Shown here: piece after piece, positions 36,661-48,900 of the stretch
Layout of the letters: every line of letters starts with the position of its first letter
Position numbering within the stretch: the stretch's first letter is position 1
Made by a program: the position numbers and the translations under genes
Assembly (NCBI GenBank): GCA_964019165.1
Contig: OZ025275.1
Span: 16,003,759-16,067,758 of the forward strand
Source of the DNA: Mastigias papua
Taxonomy: Eukaryota; Cnidaria; Scyphozoa; Rhizostomeae; Mastigiidae
Direction: 5' to 3'
DNA length: 64,000 nucleotides
Notes under the pieces: model-generated
Seen by the model: the letters and a program-made list of their open reading frames with translations, nothing else
The model's database searches: none
Told to the model about the DNA's origin: nothing

Positions 36661-39600
36661 ATGGCAGCGAAATTCGATTTAATGCCCATGCAACCGTTTG
36701 ATCCTGACGCAGAACCTAATACGTCTGCAGAGCGATGGAAGAAGTGGATTCGACGTTTTCAGACTTATTTGATCGCCGCAAATATCACGAATGACACGCA
36801 AAAGCGTGCAATGCTTTTATACATGGCTGGGCCGCGAGTTATGGACATTTTCGATACGTTACCTGAAACAGGGACAGATGATGAATTTGACGTTGCAGTT
36901 ACTAAATTGACCGCTAATTTTAACCCCATGAAAAACACTGAGTTCGCCGTTTACAACTTCAGACAAGCTCGTCAAGGGGAAGCGGAAGGTATCGATCAGT
37001 AGTATATACGTTTGAAAAAGCTAGCAGATAGTTGCGACTTTCATGATATAGATAAAGAAATTAAATCTCAAATTGTGCAATGTGGAATCTCATCAAGAAT
37101 ACGAAAGAAAGCTCTAAGAGATCCAAGCCTTACGCTGGAAAAATTACTTCAGGAGGCTAGGGCCGAGGAAATTAGCATTACTCAAGCCACTGGAATTGAA
37201 GAAAATCTGAAATCCTTAAATTTTGACGAGAAAGAATCAGTTCAGTATGCAACATCAAGTCAAGTACAAAACAAAAGCTATTATAAATCAACAAACAAGA
37301 ATAGGAAATGTTTTAGGTGTGGAGGACAATATCCCCATGGTCAGAGAGGATGCCCTGCGAATGGAAAAGAATGTTCAAAGTGCCATAAATCAAACCATTT
37401 TGCGAGAGTTTGTAAAACAAAAGTCAGGAATAGAAAGTTTGCTACTCGCACAAACATGGGTAAAGGAAATCCCCGAGTTCATGTTGTACATGGAGATGAA
37501 GCAATAAGTGATGAGACAGAAGTCGAATATATTTACTCAATGGATCAAAGAGAACAATCAAAAGCACGACCCCATGCGATGACAAATGTAAAGATCGAAG
37601 GTGTGAAAATACACGTGACTATCGATACAGGAGCTTCAATTAATGTCATGGACCTAAAGACGTTCAATATAATCATGCAAGAAAGTTATAAGAAACCAAT
37701 TCTTGAACCGACCAAGATCCGTATTTTTACATACAATGCCAAAGAACCTTTAAAGGTTATGGGAAAATTCACGACAATGTTGGAAACGAAACACCGACTT
37801 TTACCTGCAACATTTTACGTCACACCAGGACAATCAGGGTGCCTTCTAAGTGGAGTGACAGCACAAGAGGGAGGACTTCTAAGTTTGCATCTTCATGCAA
37901 TTACTGACGGGAATAGAAAGAACATTAGTGTTGACATTGACAAATCCAATACAGGAGGATTGCTACTGCGCAATGCCCATGGTGATAAGAAACTTCAAGC
38001 CATTTTAGAAAGAAACAAAGCTGTTTTTGATGCAGGAGGGAAACTGAACGACAGACAAATAAAGTTGCATATTAACGAAAGTATTCCAGGAGTTATACAA
38101 CCGCCACGTAGAATACCATATCATCTAAGAAAGAAGGTAACAGAAGAATTGCAGAAATTAGAAAAGGCTGGAATTATAGAAAAAGTCAAAGATGCGCCTA
38201 CACAGTGGTCCTCACCCATTGTCATTACACCGAAGAAGGATAGTAATGATATCAGAATATGTGTTGACATGCGAATGCCAAATACTGCAATACAAAGAGA
38301 AAGACACATAATGCCTACAGTTAAAGATCTCACAATGGAATTAAATGGTGCTCAGTATTTTTCCAAACTTGACCTTCAACATGCATACCACCAACTTGAA
38401 TTGAAACCAGAGAGTCGCTACATAACAACATTTAGCACTCATGAAGGACTCTATCAATACACAAGGCTAAATTATGGAACAAACTCAGCTGCTGAAATTT
38501 TTCAAACCACACTGCAACAAGTATTACATGATTTGAAAGGTGTTAAAAACATGGCGGACGACATCATTGTTTATGGATCAACCCGTGAAAACCACGATGT
38601 AGCGTTAGAGAACTGTCTAAATCGTCTTCAAGAGAAGAACTTAAAGTTAAATTTAGAGAAATGCCGTTTCCTAAAGGAAAACCTTGAATTTTATGGCCTG
38701 ATGTTTTCCAAGAAAGGCATAGCACCGGATCCTAAGAAAGTCGAAGATTTTGTTAAAGCTACACCGCCCCAATCTGCATCTGAAGTCAGAAGTCTACTAG
38801 GCATGGCAACATACAGTTCGCTATTTATTCCAAACTTTGCTTCAATAACAGCACCACTAAGAGAGCTCACGAAAAAACATGCAAAATTTGAATGGACTGA
38901 AAAACAACAGAAGGCATTTGTTCAATTAAAGGAATGTCTAACTCGAGCTCCAGTTATGGCATATTTTGATATCGAAAAAAAATCCATGCTTACAGTTGAT
39001 GCAAGCCCATACGGTCTCTCAGCTATCTTGTCTCAAATCGACGATGACACAAAGAAACCCAACATTATTGCATATGCTTGCCGTTCTCTCACAACTATTG
39101 AACAAAGATATTCTCAAACTGAGCGCGAAGCTTTAGCAATAGTGTGGGGAATGGAACATTTCCGTTTATATCTATACGGTTGTGAATTTGATCTTATCAC
39201 AGATCATAAACCATTGGAATTAATATATAAGAATCCAAAATCGAAACCACCTATGCGCATTGAGCGATGGTTATTAAGACTACAGGATTTTAATTTCAAA
39301 GTCATTTATCAAGCAGGCAAAGATAACATTGCTGATTATATGTCACGACACCCAGTTAAGGAAGCAAAACGAGAGAATCTTGCTGAACAATATGTATATT
39401 TCATTTCTGAAAATGCAGTTCCCAAATCAATGACATTACTAGAAATTCAAGAAGAATCACAACGAGATCCTACCATCCAATTCGTAATGAGAGCTATAGA
39501 GACCAATGATGCAGAAAACAAAGATAAGATGAAGAGTTATGCTGATACGAGACGGAATGTCAGAAAGAATGAATTGAAAGAAGGTGATCAAGTTATAGTA

Positions 39601-39933
39601 AAAGCAGATCAACGAAAGAAATTAACACCAAAGTTCATTCCTAAGAGATATGTCATCATATCTAAGAGAGGAAATCAAATTACTGCAGAAAGAGACGGAA
39701 AAGTTATCAAAAGAAATAGCACATTTTTCAAGAAAATCAATAGCCCAATACAAGAGTCGGAAAGCGAAAGTGAATATAGTGACTATAGTGACAATGAGAC
39801 AGATGGACATGATTATCCACAAAGGAATCCTGAACACAATGAACCACCAATCAACAGAAGAAGATACCCGTTAAGAGACAGAACTCAAACTCATTTTTAT
39901 GGACAACCGATTGCTCATTTTAGTACTAATTAA
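36661..39933 (+). pseudogene. Gypsy Gag-Pol polyprotein with amber stop and integrase-core deletion
   Basis: One frame from ATG 36661 to the stop at 39931-39933, broken only by TAG at 37000-37002 in gag (between DQ and YIRLKKLAD). Order: gag; two Cys-rich knuckles (CFRCGGQYPHGQRGC and CSKCHKSNHFARVC); protease IDTGASINVMD; RT with FSKLDLQHAYHQLELK and ADDIIVYG; RNase H with LTVDASPYGLSAILSQ, SQTEREALAIVWGMEHF and TDHKPLE. Then, directly after RDPTIQFVMRAIE, comes NDAENKDKMKSYADTRRNVR...GDQVIV, the integrase C-terminal tail. The HHCC zinc finger and the DDE core that belong between them are absent with no frame loss. No envelope-like frame is present. Confidence 0.93.
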
Positions 39934-39973
39934 TTTTTATTACATACTTTGTTTTGTTAAAAGGGGGAAGTGA

Positions 39974-40124
39974 TGTATTATTCACTGAACTGACCATCAG
40001 CCCCTGACATATGACAAGTAACTCAAAGTATTTATTCATGTTATGTTATGTTTGGAACTAGAGCAATATGGCCGAATGAAGTCTTATTATTTGTGAATTT
40101 CTCAACGAAGAGATAAACACGACA
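39974..40124 (+). repeat. Gypsy 3' LTR
   Basis: 151 bp, differing from the 5' LTR at three positions (G/T near the start, C/A, C/T). Ends GACA at 40124, followed by the duplicated GCTAT. Confidence 0.94.
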
Positions 40125-43100
40125 GCTATAGCCTTACTTTCTGGCCAAAAATCGCTCATTTTCATCACTTTTCAATCTGCAATCAAAATCAATCAATTTC
40201 AAATTTGGTCATTTTTGAGCAAATTACCAAGGCTATAGCCTTACTTTTTGGCCAAAAATCGCTCATTTTCATCACTTTGCAATCTGCAATCAAAATCAAT
40301 CAATTTCAAATTTGGTCATGTTAGAGCACAATACCAAGGCTATAGCCTTACTTTTTGGCCAAAAGTCGCTCACTTTCATCACTTTCTAATCTGCAATCAA
40401 AATCAATCAATTTCAAATTTGGTGATTTTTGAGCAAAATACCAAGTCTATAGCCTTACTTTTAGGTCAAAATCGCTTATTGTCATCACTTTACAATCTGC
40501 AATCAAGATCAATCAATATCAAATTTGGTCATTTTTGAGCAAAATACCAAGGCTATAGCCTTACTTTTTGGCCAAAAATCGCTCATTTTCATCACTTTCT
40601 AATCTGCAATCAAAATCAATCAATTTCAAATTTGGTCAATTTTGAGCAAAATGCCAAGGCTATAGCCTTACCTTTCGGCCAGAAATCGTTCATTTTCATC
40701 ACTTTTCAATCTGCAATCAAAATCAATCAATTTCAAATTTGGTCATTTTTGAGCAAAATACCAAGGCTATAGCCTTACCTTTTGGCCAGAAATCGTTCAT
40801 TTTCATCACTTTTCAATCTGCAATCAAAATCAATCAATTTCAAATTTGGTCATTTTAGATCAAAATACCAAGGCTATAGCCTTACTTTTTGGCCAAAAAT
40901 CGCTCATTTTCATCACTTTTCAATCTGCAATCAAAATCAATCAATTTCAAATTTGGTCATTTTAGATCAAAATACCAAGGCTATAGCCTTACTTTTTGGC
41001 CAAAAGTCGCTCACTTTCATCACTTTCTACTCTGCAATCAAAATCAATCAATTTCAAATATGGTCAATTTTGAGCAAAATACCAAGGCTATAGCCTTACT
41101 TTTAGGTCAAAAATCGCTTATTGTCATCACTTTACAATCTGCAGTCAAAATCAATCAATTTCAAATTTGGTCATTTTTGAGCAAAATACCAAGGCTATAG
41201 CCTTGCTTTTTGGCCAAATTTCGCTCATTGTCATCACTTTTCAATCTGCAATCAAAATCAATCAATTTCAAATTTGGTCATTTTTGAGCAAAATACCAAG
41301 GCTATAGCCTTGCTTTTTGGCCAAAAATCGCTCATTTTCATCACTTTTCAATCTGCAATCAAAATCAATCAATTTCAAATTTGGTCAATTTTGAGCAAAA
41401 TACCAAGGCTATAGCCTTGCCTTTTCGCCAGAAATCGTTCATTTTCATCACTTTTCAATCTGCAATCAAAATCAATCAATTTCAAATTTGGTCATTTTAG
41501 ATCAAAATACCAAGGCTATAGCCTTACTTTTTGGCCAAAAGTCGCTCACTGTCATCACTTTCTACTCTGCAATCAAAATCAATCAATTTCATATATGGTC
41601 AATTTTGAGCAAAATACCAAGGCTATAGCCTTACTTTTTGGCCAAAAGTCGCTCACTTTCATCACTTTCTAATCTGCAATCAAAATCAATCAATTTCAAA
41701 TTTGGTGATTTTTGAGCAAAATACCAAGTCTATAGCCTTACTTTTAGGTCAAAATCGCTTATTGTCATCACTTTACAATCTGCAATCAAGATCAATCAAT
41801 ATCAAATTTGGTCATTTTTGAGCAAAATACCAAGGCTATAGCCTTACTTTTTGGCCAAAAATCGCTCATTTTCATCACTTTCTAATCTGCAATCAAAATC
41901 AATCAATTTCAAATTTGGTCAATTTTGAGCAAAATGCCAAGGCTATAGCCTTACCTTTCGGCCAGAAATCGTTCATTTTCATCACTTTTCAATCTGCAAT
42001 CAAAATCAATCAATTTCAAATTTGGTCATTTTTGAGCAAAATACCAAGGCTATAGCCTTACCTTTTGGCCAGAAATCGTTCATTTTCATCACTTTTCAAT
42101 CTGCAATCAAAATCAATCAATTTCAAATTTGGTCATTTTAGATCAAAATACCAAGGCTATAGCCTTACTTTTTGGCCAAAAATCGCTCATTTTCATCACT
42201 TTTCAATCTGCAATCAAAATCAATCAATTTCAAATTTGGTCATTTTAGATCAAAATACCAAGGCTATAGCCTTACTTTTTGGCCAAAAGTCGCTCACTTT
42301 CATCACTTTCTACTCTGCAATCAAAATCAATCAATTTCAAATATGGTCAATTTTGAGCAAAATACCAAGGCTATAGCCTTACTTTTAGGTCAAAAATCGC
42401 TTATTGTCATCACTTTACAATCTGCAGTCAAAATCAATCAATTTCAAATTTGGTCATTTTTGAGCAAAATACCAAGGCTATAGCCTTGCTTTTTGGCCAA
42501 ATTTCGCTCATTGTCATCACTTTTCAATCTGCAATCAAAATCAATCAATTTCAAATTTGGTCATTTTTGAGCAAAATACCAAGGCTATAGCCTTGCTTTT
42601 TGGCCAAAAATCGCTCATTTTCATCACTTTTCAATCTGCAATCAAAATCAATCAATTTCAAATTTGGTCAATTTTGAGCAAAATACCAAGGCTATAGCCT
42701 TGCCTTTTCGCCAGAAATCGTTCATTTTCATCACTTTTCAATCTGCAATCAAAATCAATCAATTTCAAATTTGGTCATTTTAGATCAAAATACCAAGGCT
42801 ATAGCCTTACTTTTTGGCCAAAAGTCGCTCACTGTCATCACTTTCTACTCTGCAATCAAAATCAATCAATTTCATATATGGTCAATTTTGAGCAAAATAC
42901 CAAGGCTATAGCCTTACTTTTAGGTCAAAAATCGCTTATTGTCATCACTTTACAATCTGCAGTCAAAATCAATCAATTTCAAATTTGGTCATTTTTGAGC
43001 AAAATACCAAGGCTATAGCCTTACCTTTTCGCCAGAAATCGCTCATTTTCATCACTTTTCAATCTGCAATCAAAATCAATCAATTTCAAATTGGGTCATT

Positions 43101-43553
43101 TTTGAGCAAAATACCAAGGCTATAGCCTTGCTTGTTGGCCAAAAATCGCTCATTTTCATCACTTTTCAATCTGCAATCAAAATCAATCAATTTCAAATTG
43201 GGTCATTTTTGAGCAAAATACCAAGGCTATAGCCTTGCTTGTTGGCCAAAAATCGCTCATTTTCATCACTTTTCAATCTGCAATCAAAATCAATCAATTT
43301 CAAATTGGGTCATTTTTGAGCAAAATACCAAGGCTATAGCCTTGCTTGTTGGCCAAAAATCGCTCATTTTCATCACTTTTCAATCTGCAATCAAAATCAA
43401 TCAATTTCAAATTTGGTCATGTTTGAGCAAAATACCAAGGCTATAGCCTTGCTTGTTGGCCAAAAATCGCTCATTTTCATCACTTTTCAATCTGCAATCA
43501 AAATCAATCAATTTCAAATTTGGTCATGTTTGAGCAAAATACGAAGGCTATAG
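40125..43553. repeat. 107-bp satellite, second segment with 1283-bp higher-order repeat
   Basis: About 32 monomers. Diagnostic monomer variants recur with a 1283-bp period: for example the block at 40338-41620 is repeated at 41621-42900, and the block at 35180-36255 matches 40125-41200 when the Gypsy insertion is removed. The last monomers (43100-43550) form a more uniform run with GCTTGTTGGCC. It ends at the LINE junction. Confidence 0.95.
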
Positions 43554-45953
43554 AAAAAAAAAAAAAAGAAAACGGAACTTTGGGATCTGAAAGGGGAAGC
43601 TCCAAAAGTTTTCTGGAAAATGTTGAAAAGTAGAAACGAAAAACACAGTCTAGACTTCTCTAATAACCAATTATCGAATTATTTCAGTACCCTTCTAAAC
43701 TCGGAAGTTAGCAGGGACAGACGTGAGAATAATCACGAGATCCGGGCTCCTTCTATTGACACCATGACGCAAAACCTAATTGACGAAACTTTAAATCGTG
43801 ATATTACTTTAGAGGAAGTCAAACTGATGGCTAAAAAGCTCAAAAATGGAAAAGCTTCTGGGCTTGATATGTTGTCTGCTGAGCTTCTAAAACATGCAAA
43901 TGATAATTTCATGCTTGTGTTTACTAAACTATTTAACAAACTATTACAATCTGGAAAATTCCCTGAAGAATGGTCTGTAGGAATAATTGTAGTTCTTTTT
44001 AAAGGGGGTGATAAAGCAAATCTGAATAATTACAGGGGTATTACACTATTAAGTATTTTTGGAAAGTTTTTCTTGGGTGTTTTGCTTGAAAGATTAAATA
44101 ACGTCATTTCCCAATTTGAAATCCTTGAACAAAATCAGATAGGTTTTAGAAAAGGATATCAGACATCCGATCATATTTTCACTCTTCGTGCCCTTATTGA
44201 AAATTATTTCAGAAATAATAAAGGCCCCCTGTACGCATGCTTCGTGGATTTCAAAAAAGCCTTCGATTCCGTGGACCATAAGCTGCTGTTACAGCAGCTT
44301 GTTACATATGGAATAAAGGGCAAATTTCTAAAAGTCATCTCGTCACTTTATGATCGAGTTAAATCGTGTGTGAGGGGTAACGATAGTCTGACTGATATTT
44401 TCCCTTGTAACAGAGGAGTACGACAAGGGTGCCTTCTTAGTCCAGTCCTTTTTGCTTTATATTTAAACGATTTAAATAGCCACATTATGGAATCTTCTCA
44501 GGGGGTAATGGTGGATGATATACCTGTTCACTCACTTTTATATGCTGACGACCTTGTTTTAATAGCAAAGGATAGAAAAGACCTTCAATCTCAACTGGAT
44601 GCCTTGGATACGTTTTCAAAATCTCTTAAAATGGAAGTGAACTTGGACAAAACTAAAGTCATGTTGATTCAAAAGCAGAAATCCCGTGCTAAATCTAGAA
44701 AGTACAAACCTTGGAAGTTAGGTGATAAAGAACTTATAGAATGTGCCTCTTATAAATATTTAGGTGTAACGCTGAAATCTAATGGGTCCTTTTCAGAACA
44801 TATCGAGAAATTAAAAGAGAAAGCTCACAAGTCTTACTTTTCCCTTATTTCTAAAAGCAAAGAATGGGGTGGTTTTCAGCCACGTCTTTTTCTTTATTTG
44901 TTTGACCATACGATTGCTCCCATTTTGAATTATGCTTCAGAAATATGGGGTTTTGACGAATGGTCTAAGTTGGAAACGCTTCATCTTAAAGCCTGTAAAT
45001 ATGCTTTGGGTGTTCGATCGAGTACAACTACAGATGCTGTATATGCAGAACTTGGAAGAGTAAGTCTCCAATGCCAAAGACATATAAATATTTTAAATTT
45101 TTTCACTCGGCTAAACTCTTTAGATATACAACGTTATGCTAGCAAAGCTTTCCTTATGCTTGCAAAGGATGCAGATTGTGGCCATTATAACTGGGTATCT
45201 CTTGCCCGTGACCTTAGGATACGCTATGACATACAGCATTCAGATACTCGTTCAGCCATTAAAACTAAGGTCATTAAGCACTTTCAGTCAGAAGTATTGA
45301 ATAGATTAAATGAGCATATAACTGAAAATAGAAAACTAAATGTTTATGCCTCATTTAAAACAACTTATAAATTTGAATCCTATCTTGACTACATACAGGA
45401 CTTTACTGTTAGAAGCACATTAGCAAAACTTAGGGTCAGTGCTCATAACCTCCAAATTGAAACAGGTCGCTTTAGCAAAATCAAAACTCCTAGAGACAAA
45501 CGATTTTGCCAATACTGCAAAACTCTGAATATTTTCACAGTTAAAGATGAAATTCACTTTGTCTTAGCTTGTCCCCTTTTTCAAGAAGAACGTCAACGAC
45601 TTTTAGAGGACATCTATAGAACATTCCCAACAACTACCTCCCTTAATGACTTCAATATGTATATGTGGCTAATGAGCCAAGAGGATTACAATGTAACCAA
45701 ACGTTTGGCAGTCTTCTGCAAAACATCTTTGGATAGAAGATCAAACTTCTTATCCAATTATAGTAGAACATAATTAACGATCATTATATACCTGACAACT
45801 ATATTTAGTTTTTGTGAACATTAGATTAACTTCTTTTGTTACTGTTGTGTAGCTTTAAACATAGAGTATATTAGTATTATACAATTAGCTGTGTAATTGT
45901 ATGCAGTTAAGGGCCATCTCGGCCTATATACTTAAATTTCAAAAAAAAAAAAA
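43554..45953 (+). mobile_element. Non-LTR retrotransposon, 5'-truncated, inserted in the satellite
   Basis: The satellite stops at GGCTATAG (43553) and resumes at ATAGCC (45953), with ATAG as likely short target duplication. The 3' end is a run of 13 A after a 180-bp 3' UTR. Curiously, the 5' junction also starts with about 14 A before coding sequence begins. The frame is open from the A-run onward, so truncation lies just upstream of the RT domain. Confidence 0.93.
43620..45773 (+). CDS. LINE reverse transcriptase ORF (5'-truncated, otherwise intact)
   Basis: An uninterrupted 717-codon frame; the ATG chosen is only the first in frame, because coding sequence (ELWDLKGEAPKVFWK) runs open upstream to the A-run. 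RT landmarks: KKLKNGKASGLDMLSAELLK, VVLFKGGDKANLNNYRGITL, FVDFKKAFDSVDHKLL, RGVRQGCLLSPVLFALYLND, catalytic SLLYADDLVLIAK and YKYLGVTLKSNGSFSEHIEK. The C-terminus has a CQYCK...HFVLACP zinc knuckle. The endonuclease is missing with the 5' end. Lack of any stop or frameshift indicates a young copy. Clade not decidable from these motifs. Confidence 0.92.
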   Translation: MLKSRNEKHSLDFSNNQLSNYFSTLLNSEVSRDRRENNHEIRAPSIDTMTQNLIDETLNRDITLEEVKLMAKKLKNGKASGLDMLSAELLKHANDNFMLVFTKLFNKLLQSGKFPEEWSVGIIVVLFKGGDKANLNNYRGITLLSIFGKFFLGVLLERLNNVISQFEILEQNQIGFRKGYQTSDHIFTLRALIENYFRNNKGPLYACFVDFKKAFDSVDHKLLLQQLVTYGIKGKFLKVISSLYDRVKSCVRGNDSLTDIFPCNRGVRQGCLLSPVLFALYLNDLNSHIMESSQGVMVDDIPVHSLLYADDLVLIAKDRKDLQSQLDALDTFSKSLKMEVNLDKTKVMLIQKQKSRAKSRKYKPWKLGDKELIECASYKYLGVTLKSNGSFSEHIEKLKEKAHKSYFSLISKSKEWGGFQPRLFLYLFDHTIAPILNYASEIWGFDEWSKLETLHLKACKYALGVRSSTTTDAVYAELGRVSLQCQRHINILNFFTRLNSLDIQRYASKAFLMLAKDADCGHYNWVSLARDLRIRYDIQHSDTRSAIKTKVIKHFQSEVLNRLNEHITENRKLNVYASFKTTYKFESYLDYIQDFTVRSTLAKLRVSAHNLQIETGRFSKIKTPRDKRFCQYCKTLNIFTVKDEIHFVLACPLFQEERQRLLEDIYRTFPTTTSLNDFNMYMWLMSQEDYNVTKRLAVFCKTSLDRRSNFLSNYSRT

Positions 45954-48900
45954 TAGCCTTACTTTTTGGACAATAATCACTCAGTTTCATCACTTTTCAA
46001 TCTGAAATCAAAATCAATCATTTTCAAATTTGGTCATTGTTGAGCAAAATACCAAGGCTATAGCCTTACTTTTTGGCCAAAAGTCGCTCACTTTCATCAC
46101 TTTCTAATCTGCAATCAAAATCAATCAATTTCAAATTTGGTCAATTTTGAGCAAAATACCAAGGCTATAGCCTTACTTTTAGGTCAAAAATCGCTTATTG
46201 TCATCACTTTACAATCTGCAGTCAAAATCAATCAATTTCAAATTTGGTCAATTTTGAGAAAAATACCAAGGCTATAGCTTTACCTTTTCGCCAGAAATCG
46301 CTCATTTTCATCACTTTTCAATCTGCAATCAAAATCAATCAATTTCAAATTGGGTCAGTTTTGAGCAAAATACCAAGTCTATAGCCTTACTTTTTGGCCA
46401 AAAATCGCTCATTTCCATCACTTTTCAATCTGCACTCAAAATCAATCAATTTCAAATTTGGTCATTTTTGAGCAAAATACCAAGGCTATAGCCTTACGTT
46501 TTGGCCAAAAATCGCCCATTTTAATCACTTTTCAATCTGCAGTCAAACTCAATCAATTTCAAATTTGTCATGTTTGAGCAAAATACCAAGGCTATAGCCT
46601 TACTTTTTGGCCAAGAATCGCTCATTTTCATCACTTTTCAATCTGCAATCAAAATCAATCAATTTCAAATTTGGTCAGTTTTGAGCAAAATACCAAGGCT
46701 ATAGCCTTACTTTTTGGCCAAGAATCGCTCATTTTCATTACTTTTCAATCTGCAATCAACATCAATCAATTTCAAATTTGGTCATTTTTGACCAAAATAC
46801 CAAGGCTATAGCCTTACTATTTGGCCAAAAATCGATCATTTTCATCACTTTTCAATCTGCAATCAAAATCAATCAAGTTCAAAGTTGGTCACTTGTGAGC
46901 AAAATACCAAGTCTATAGCCTTACTTTTAGGCCAAGAATCGCTTATTTTCATTACTTTACAATCTGCAGTCAAAATCAATCAATTTCAAATATGGTCAAT
47001 TTTGAGCAAAATACCAAGGCTATAGCCTTACCTTTTCGCCAGAAATCGTTCATTTTCATCACTTTTCAATCTGCAATCAAAATCAATCAATTTCAAATTT
47101 GGTCATGTTAGATCAAAATACCAAGGCTATAGCCTTACTTTTAGGCCAAGAATCGCTTATTTTCATTACTTTACAATCTGCATTGAAAATCAATCAATTT
47201 CAAATTTGGTCATGTTTGAGCAAAATACCAAGGCTATAGCCTTACCTTTTGGCCAGAAATCGCTCATTTTCATCACTTTTCAATCTGCAATCAAAATCAA
47301 TCAATTTCAAATTTGGTCAGTTTTGAGCAAAATACCAAGGCTATAGCCTTACTTTTTGGCCAGAAATCGCTCATTTTCATCACTTTCTAATCTGCAATCA
47401 AAATCAATCAATTTCAAATTTGGTGATTTTTGAGCAAAATACCAAGGCTATAGCCTTGCTTTTTGGCCACATTTCGCTCATTTTCATCAGTTTTCAATCT
47501 GCAATCAAAATCAATCAATTTCAAATTTGGTCATTTTTGAGCAAACTACCAAGGCTATAGCCTTACTGTTTGGCCAAGAATCGCTCATTTTCATCACGTT
47601 CCAATCTGCATTCAAAATCAATCAATGTCAAATTTGGTCATTTTTGAGCAAAATGCCAAGGCTATAGCCTTACTTTTAGGTCAAAACTAGCTTATTTTCA
47701 TCACTTTACAATCTGCAATCAAAATCAATCAATTTCAAATTTGGTCATTTTTGAGCAAAATACCAAGGCTATAGCATTCCTTTTTGGCCAAGAATCGCTC
47801 ATTTTCATCACTTTTCAATCTGCAATCAAAATCAATCAATTTCAAATTTGGTCATTTTTGAGCAAAATACCAAGGCTATAGCCTTACTATTTGGCCAAAA
47901 ATCGATCATTTTCATCACTTTTCAATCTGCAATCAAAATCAATCAAGTTCAAAGTTGGTCACTTGTGAGCAAAATACCAAGTCTATAGCCTTACTTTTAG
48001 GCCAAGAATCGCTTATTTTCATTACCTTACAATCTGCAGTCAAAATCAATCAATTTCAAATATGGTCAATTGTGAGCAAAATACCAAGGCTATAGCCTTA
48101 CCTTTTGGCCAGAAATCGGTCATTTTCATCACTTTTCAATCTGCAATCAAAATCAATCAATTTCAAATTTGGTCATTTTTGAGCAAAATACCAAGGCTAT
48201 AGCCTTACTTTTAGGCCAAGAATCGCTTATTTTCATTACTTTACAATCTGCATTGAAAATCAATCAATTTCAAATTTGGTCATGTTTGAGCAAAATACCA
48301 GGGCTATAGCCTTACCTTTTGGCCAGAAATCGCTCATTTTCATCACTTTTCAATCTGCAATCAAAATCAATCAATTTCAAATTTGGTCATTTTTGAGCAA
48401 AATACCAAGGCTATAGCCTTACTTTTTGGCCAGAAATCGCTCATTTTCATCACTTTCTAATCTGCAATCAAAATCAATCAATTTCAAATTTGGTGATTTT
48501 TGAGCAAAATACCAAGGCTATAGCCTTACTTTTTGGCCAAAAATCGCTCATTTTCATCACTTTTCAATCTGCAATCAAAATCAATCAATTTCAAATTTGG
48601 TCATTTTTGAGTAAAATACCAAGGCTATAGCCTTGCTTTTTGGCCACATTTCGCTCATTTTCATCACTTTTCAATCTGCAATCAAAATCAATCAATTTCA
48701 AATTTGGTCATTTTTGTGCAAAATACCAAGGCTATAGCCTTACCTTTTGACCAGAAATCGCTCATTTTCATAACTTTTCAATCTGCAATCAAAATCAATC
48801 AATTTCAAATTTGGTCATTTTTGAGCAAAATACCAAGGCTATAGCCTTGCTTTTTGGCCAAATTTCGCTCATTGTCATCACTTTTCAATCTGCAATCAAA

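Larger units (their letters stand above)
36468..40124 (+). mobile_element. Gypsy-type LTR retrotransposon, 3657 bp, integrase core missing
   Basis: It has 151-bp LTRs at both ends (TG...CA), a 5-bp target duplication GCTAT (36463-36467 and 40125-40129), a candidate primer-binding site ATTGGCGACGAAG just after the 5' LTR, and a polypurine tract AAAAGGGGGAAG before the 3' LTR. The LTRs differ at three positions, so insertion was recent. The coding region runs gag to protease to RT to RNase H to integrase tail. It is cut into the 107-bp satellite, whose monomer is restored when the element and one target copy are removed. Confidence 0.95.

Noticed and set aside
36661..39933. Intact functional integrase in the Gypsy element
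   Set aside because: No HHCC finger or DDE triad can be found between RNase H and the tail; only the C-terminal piece remains.
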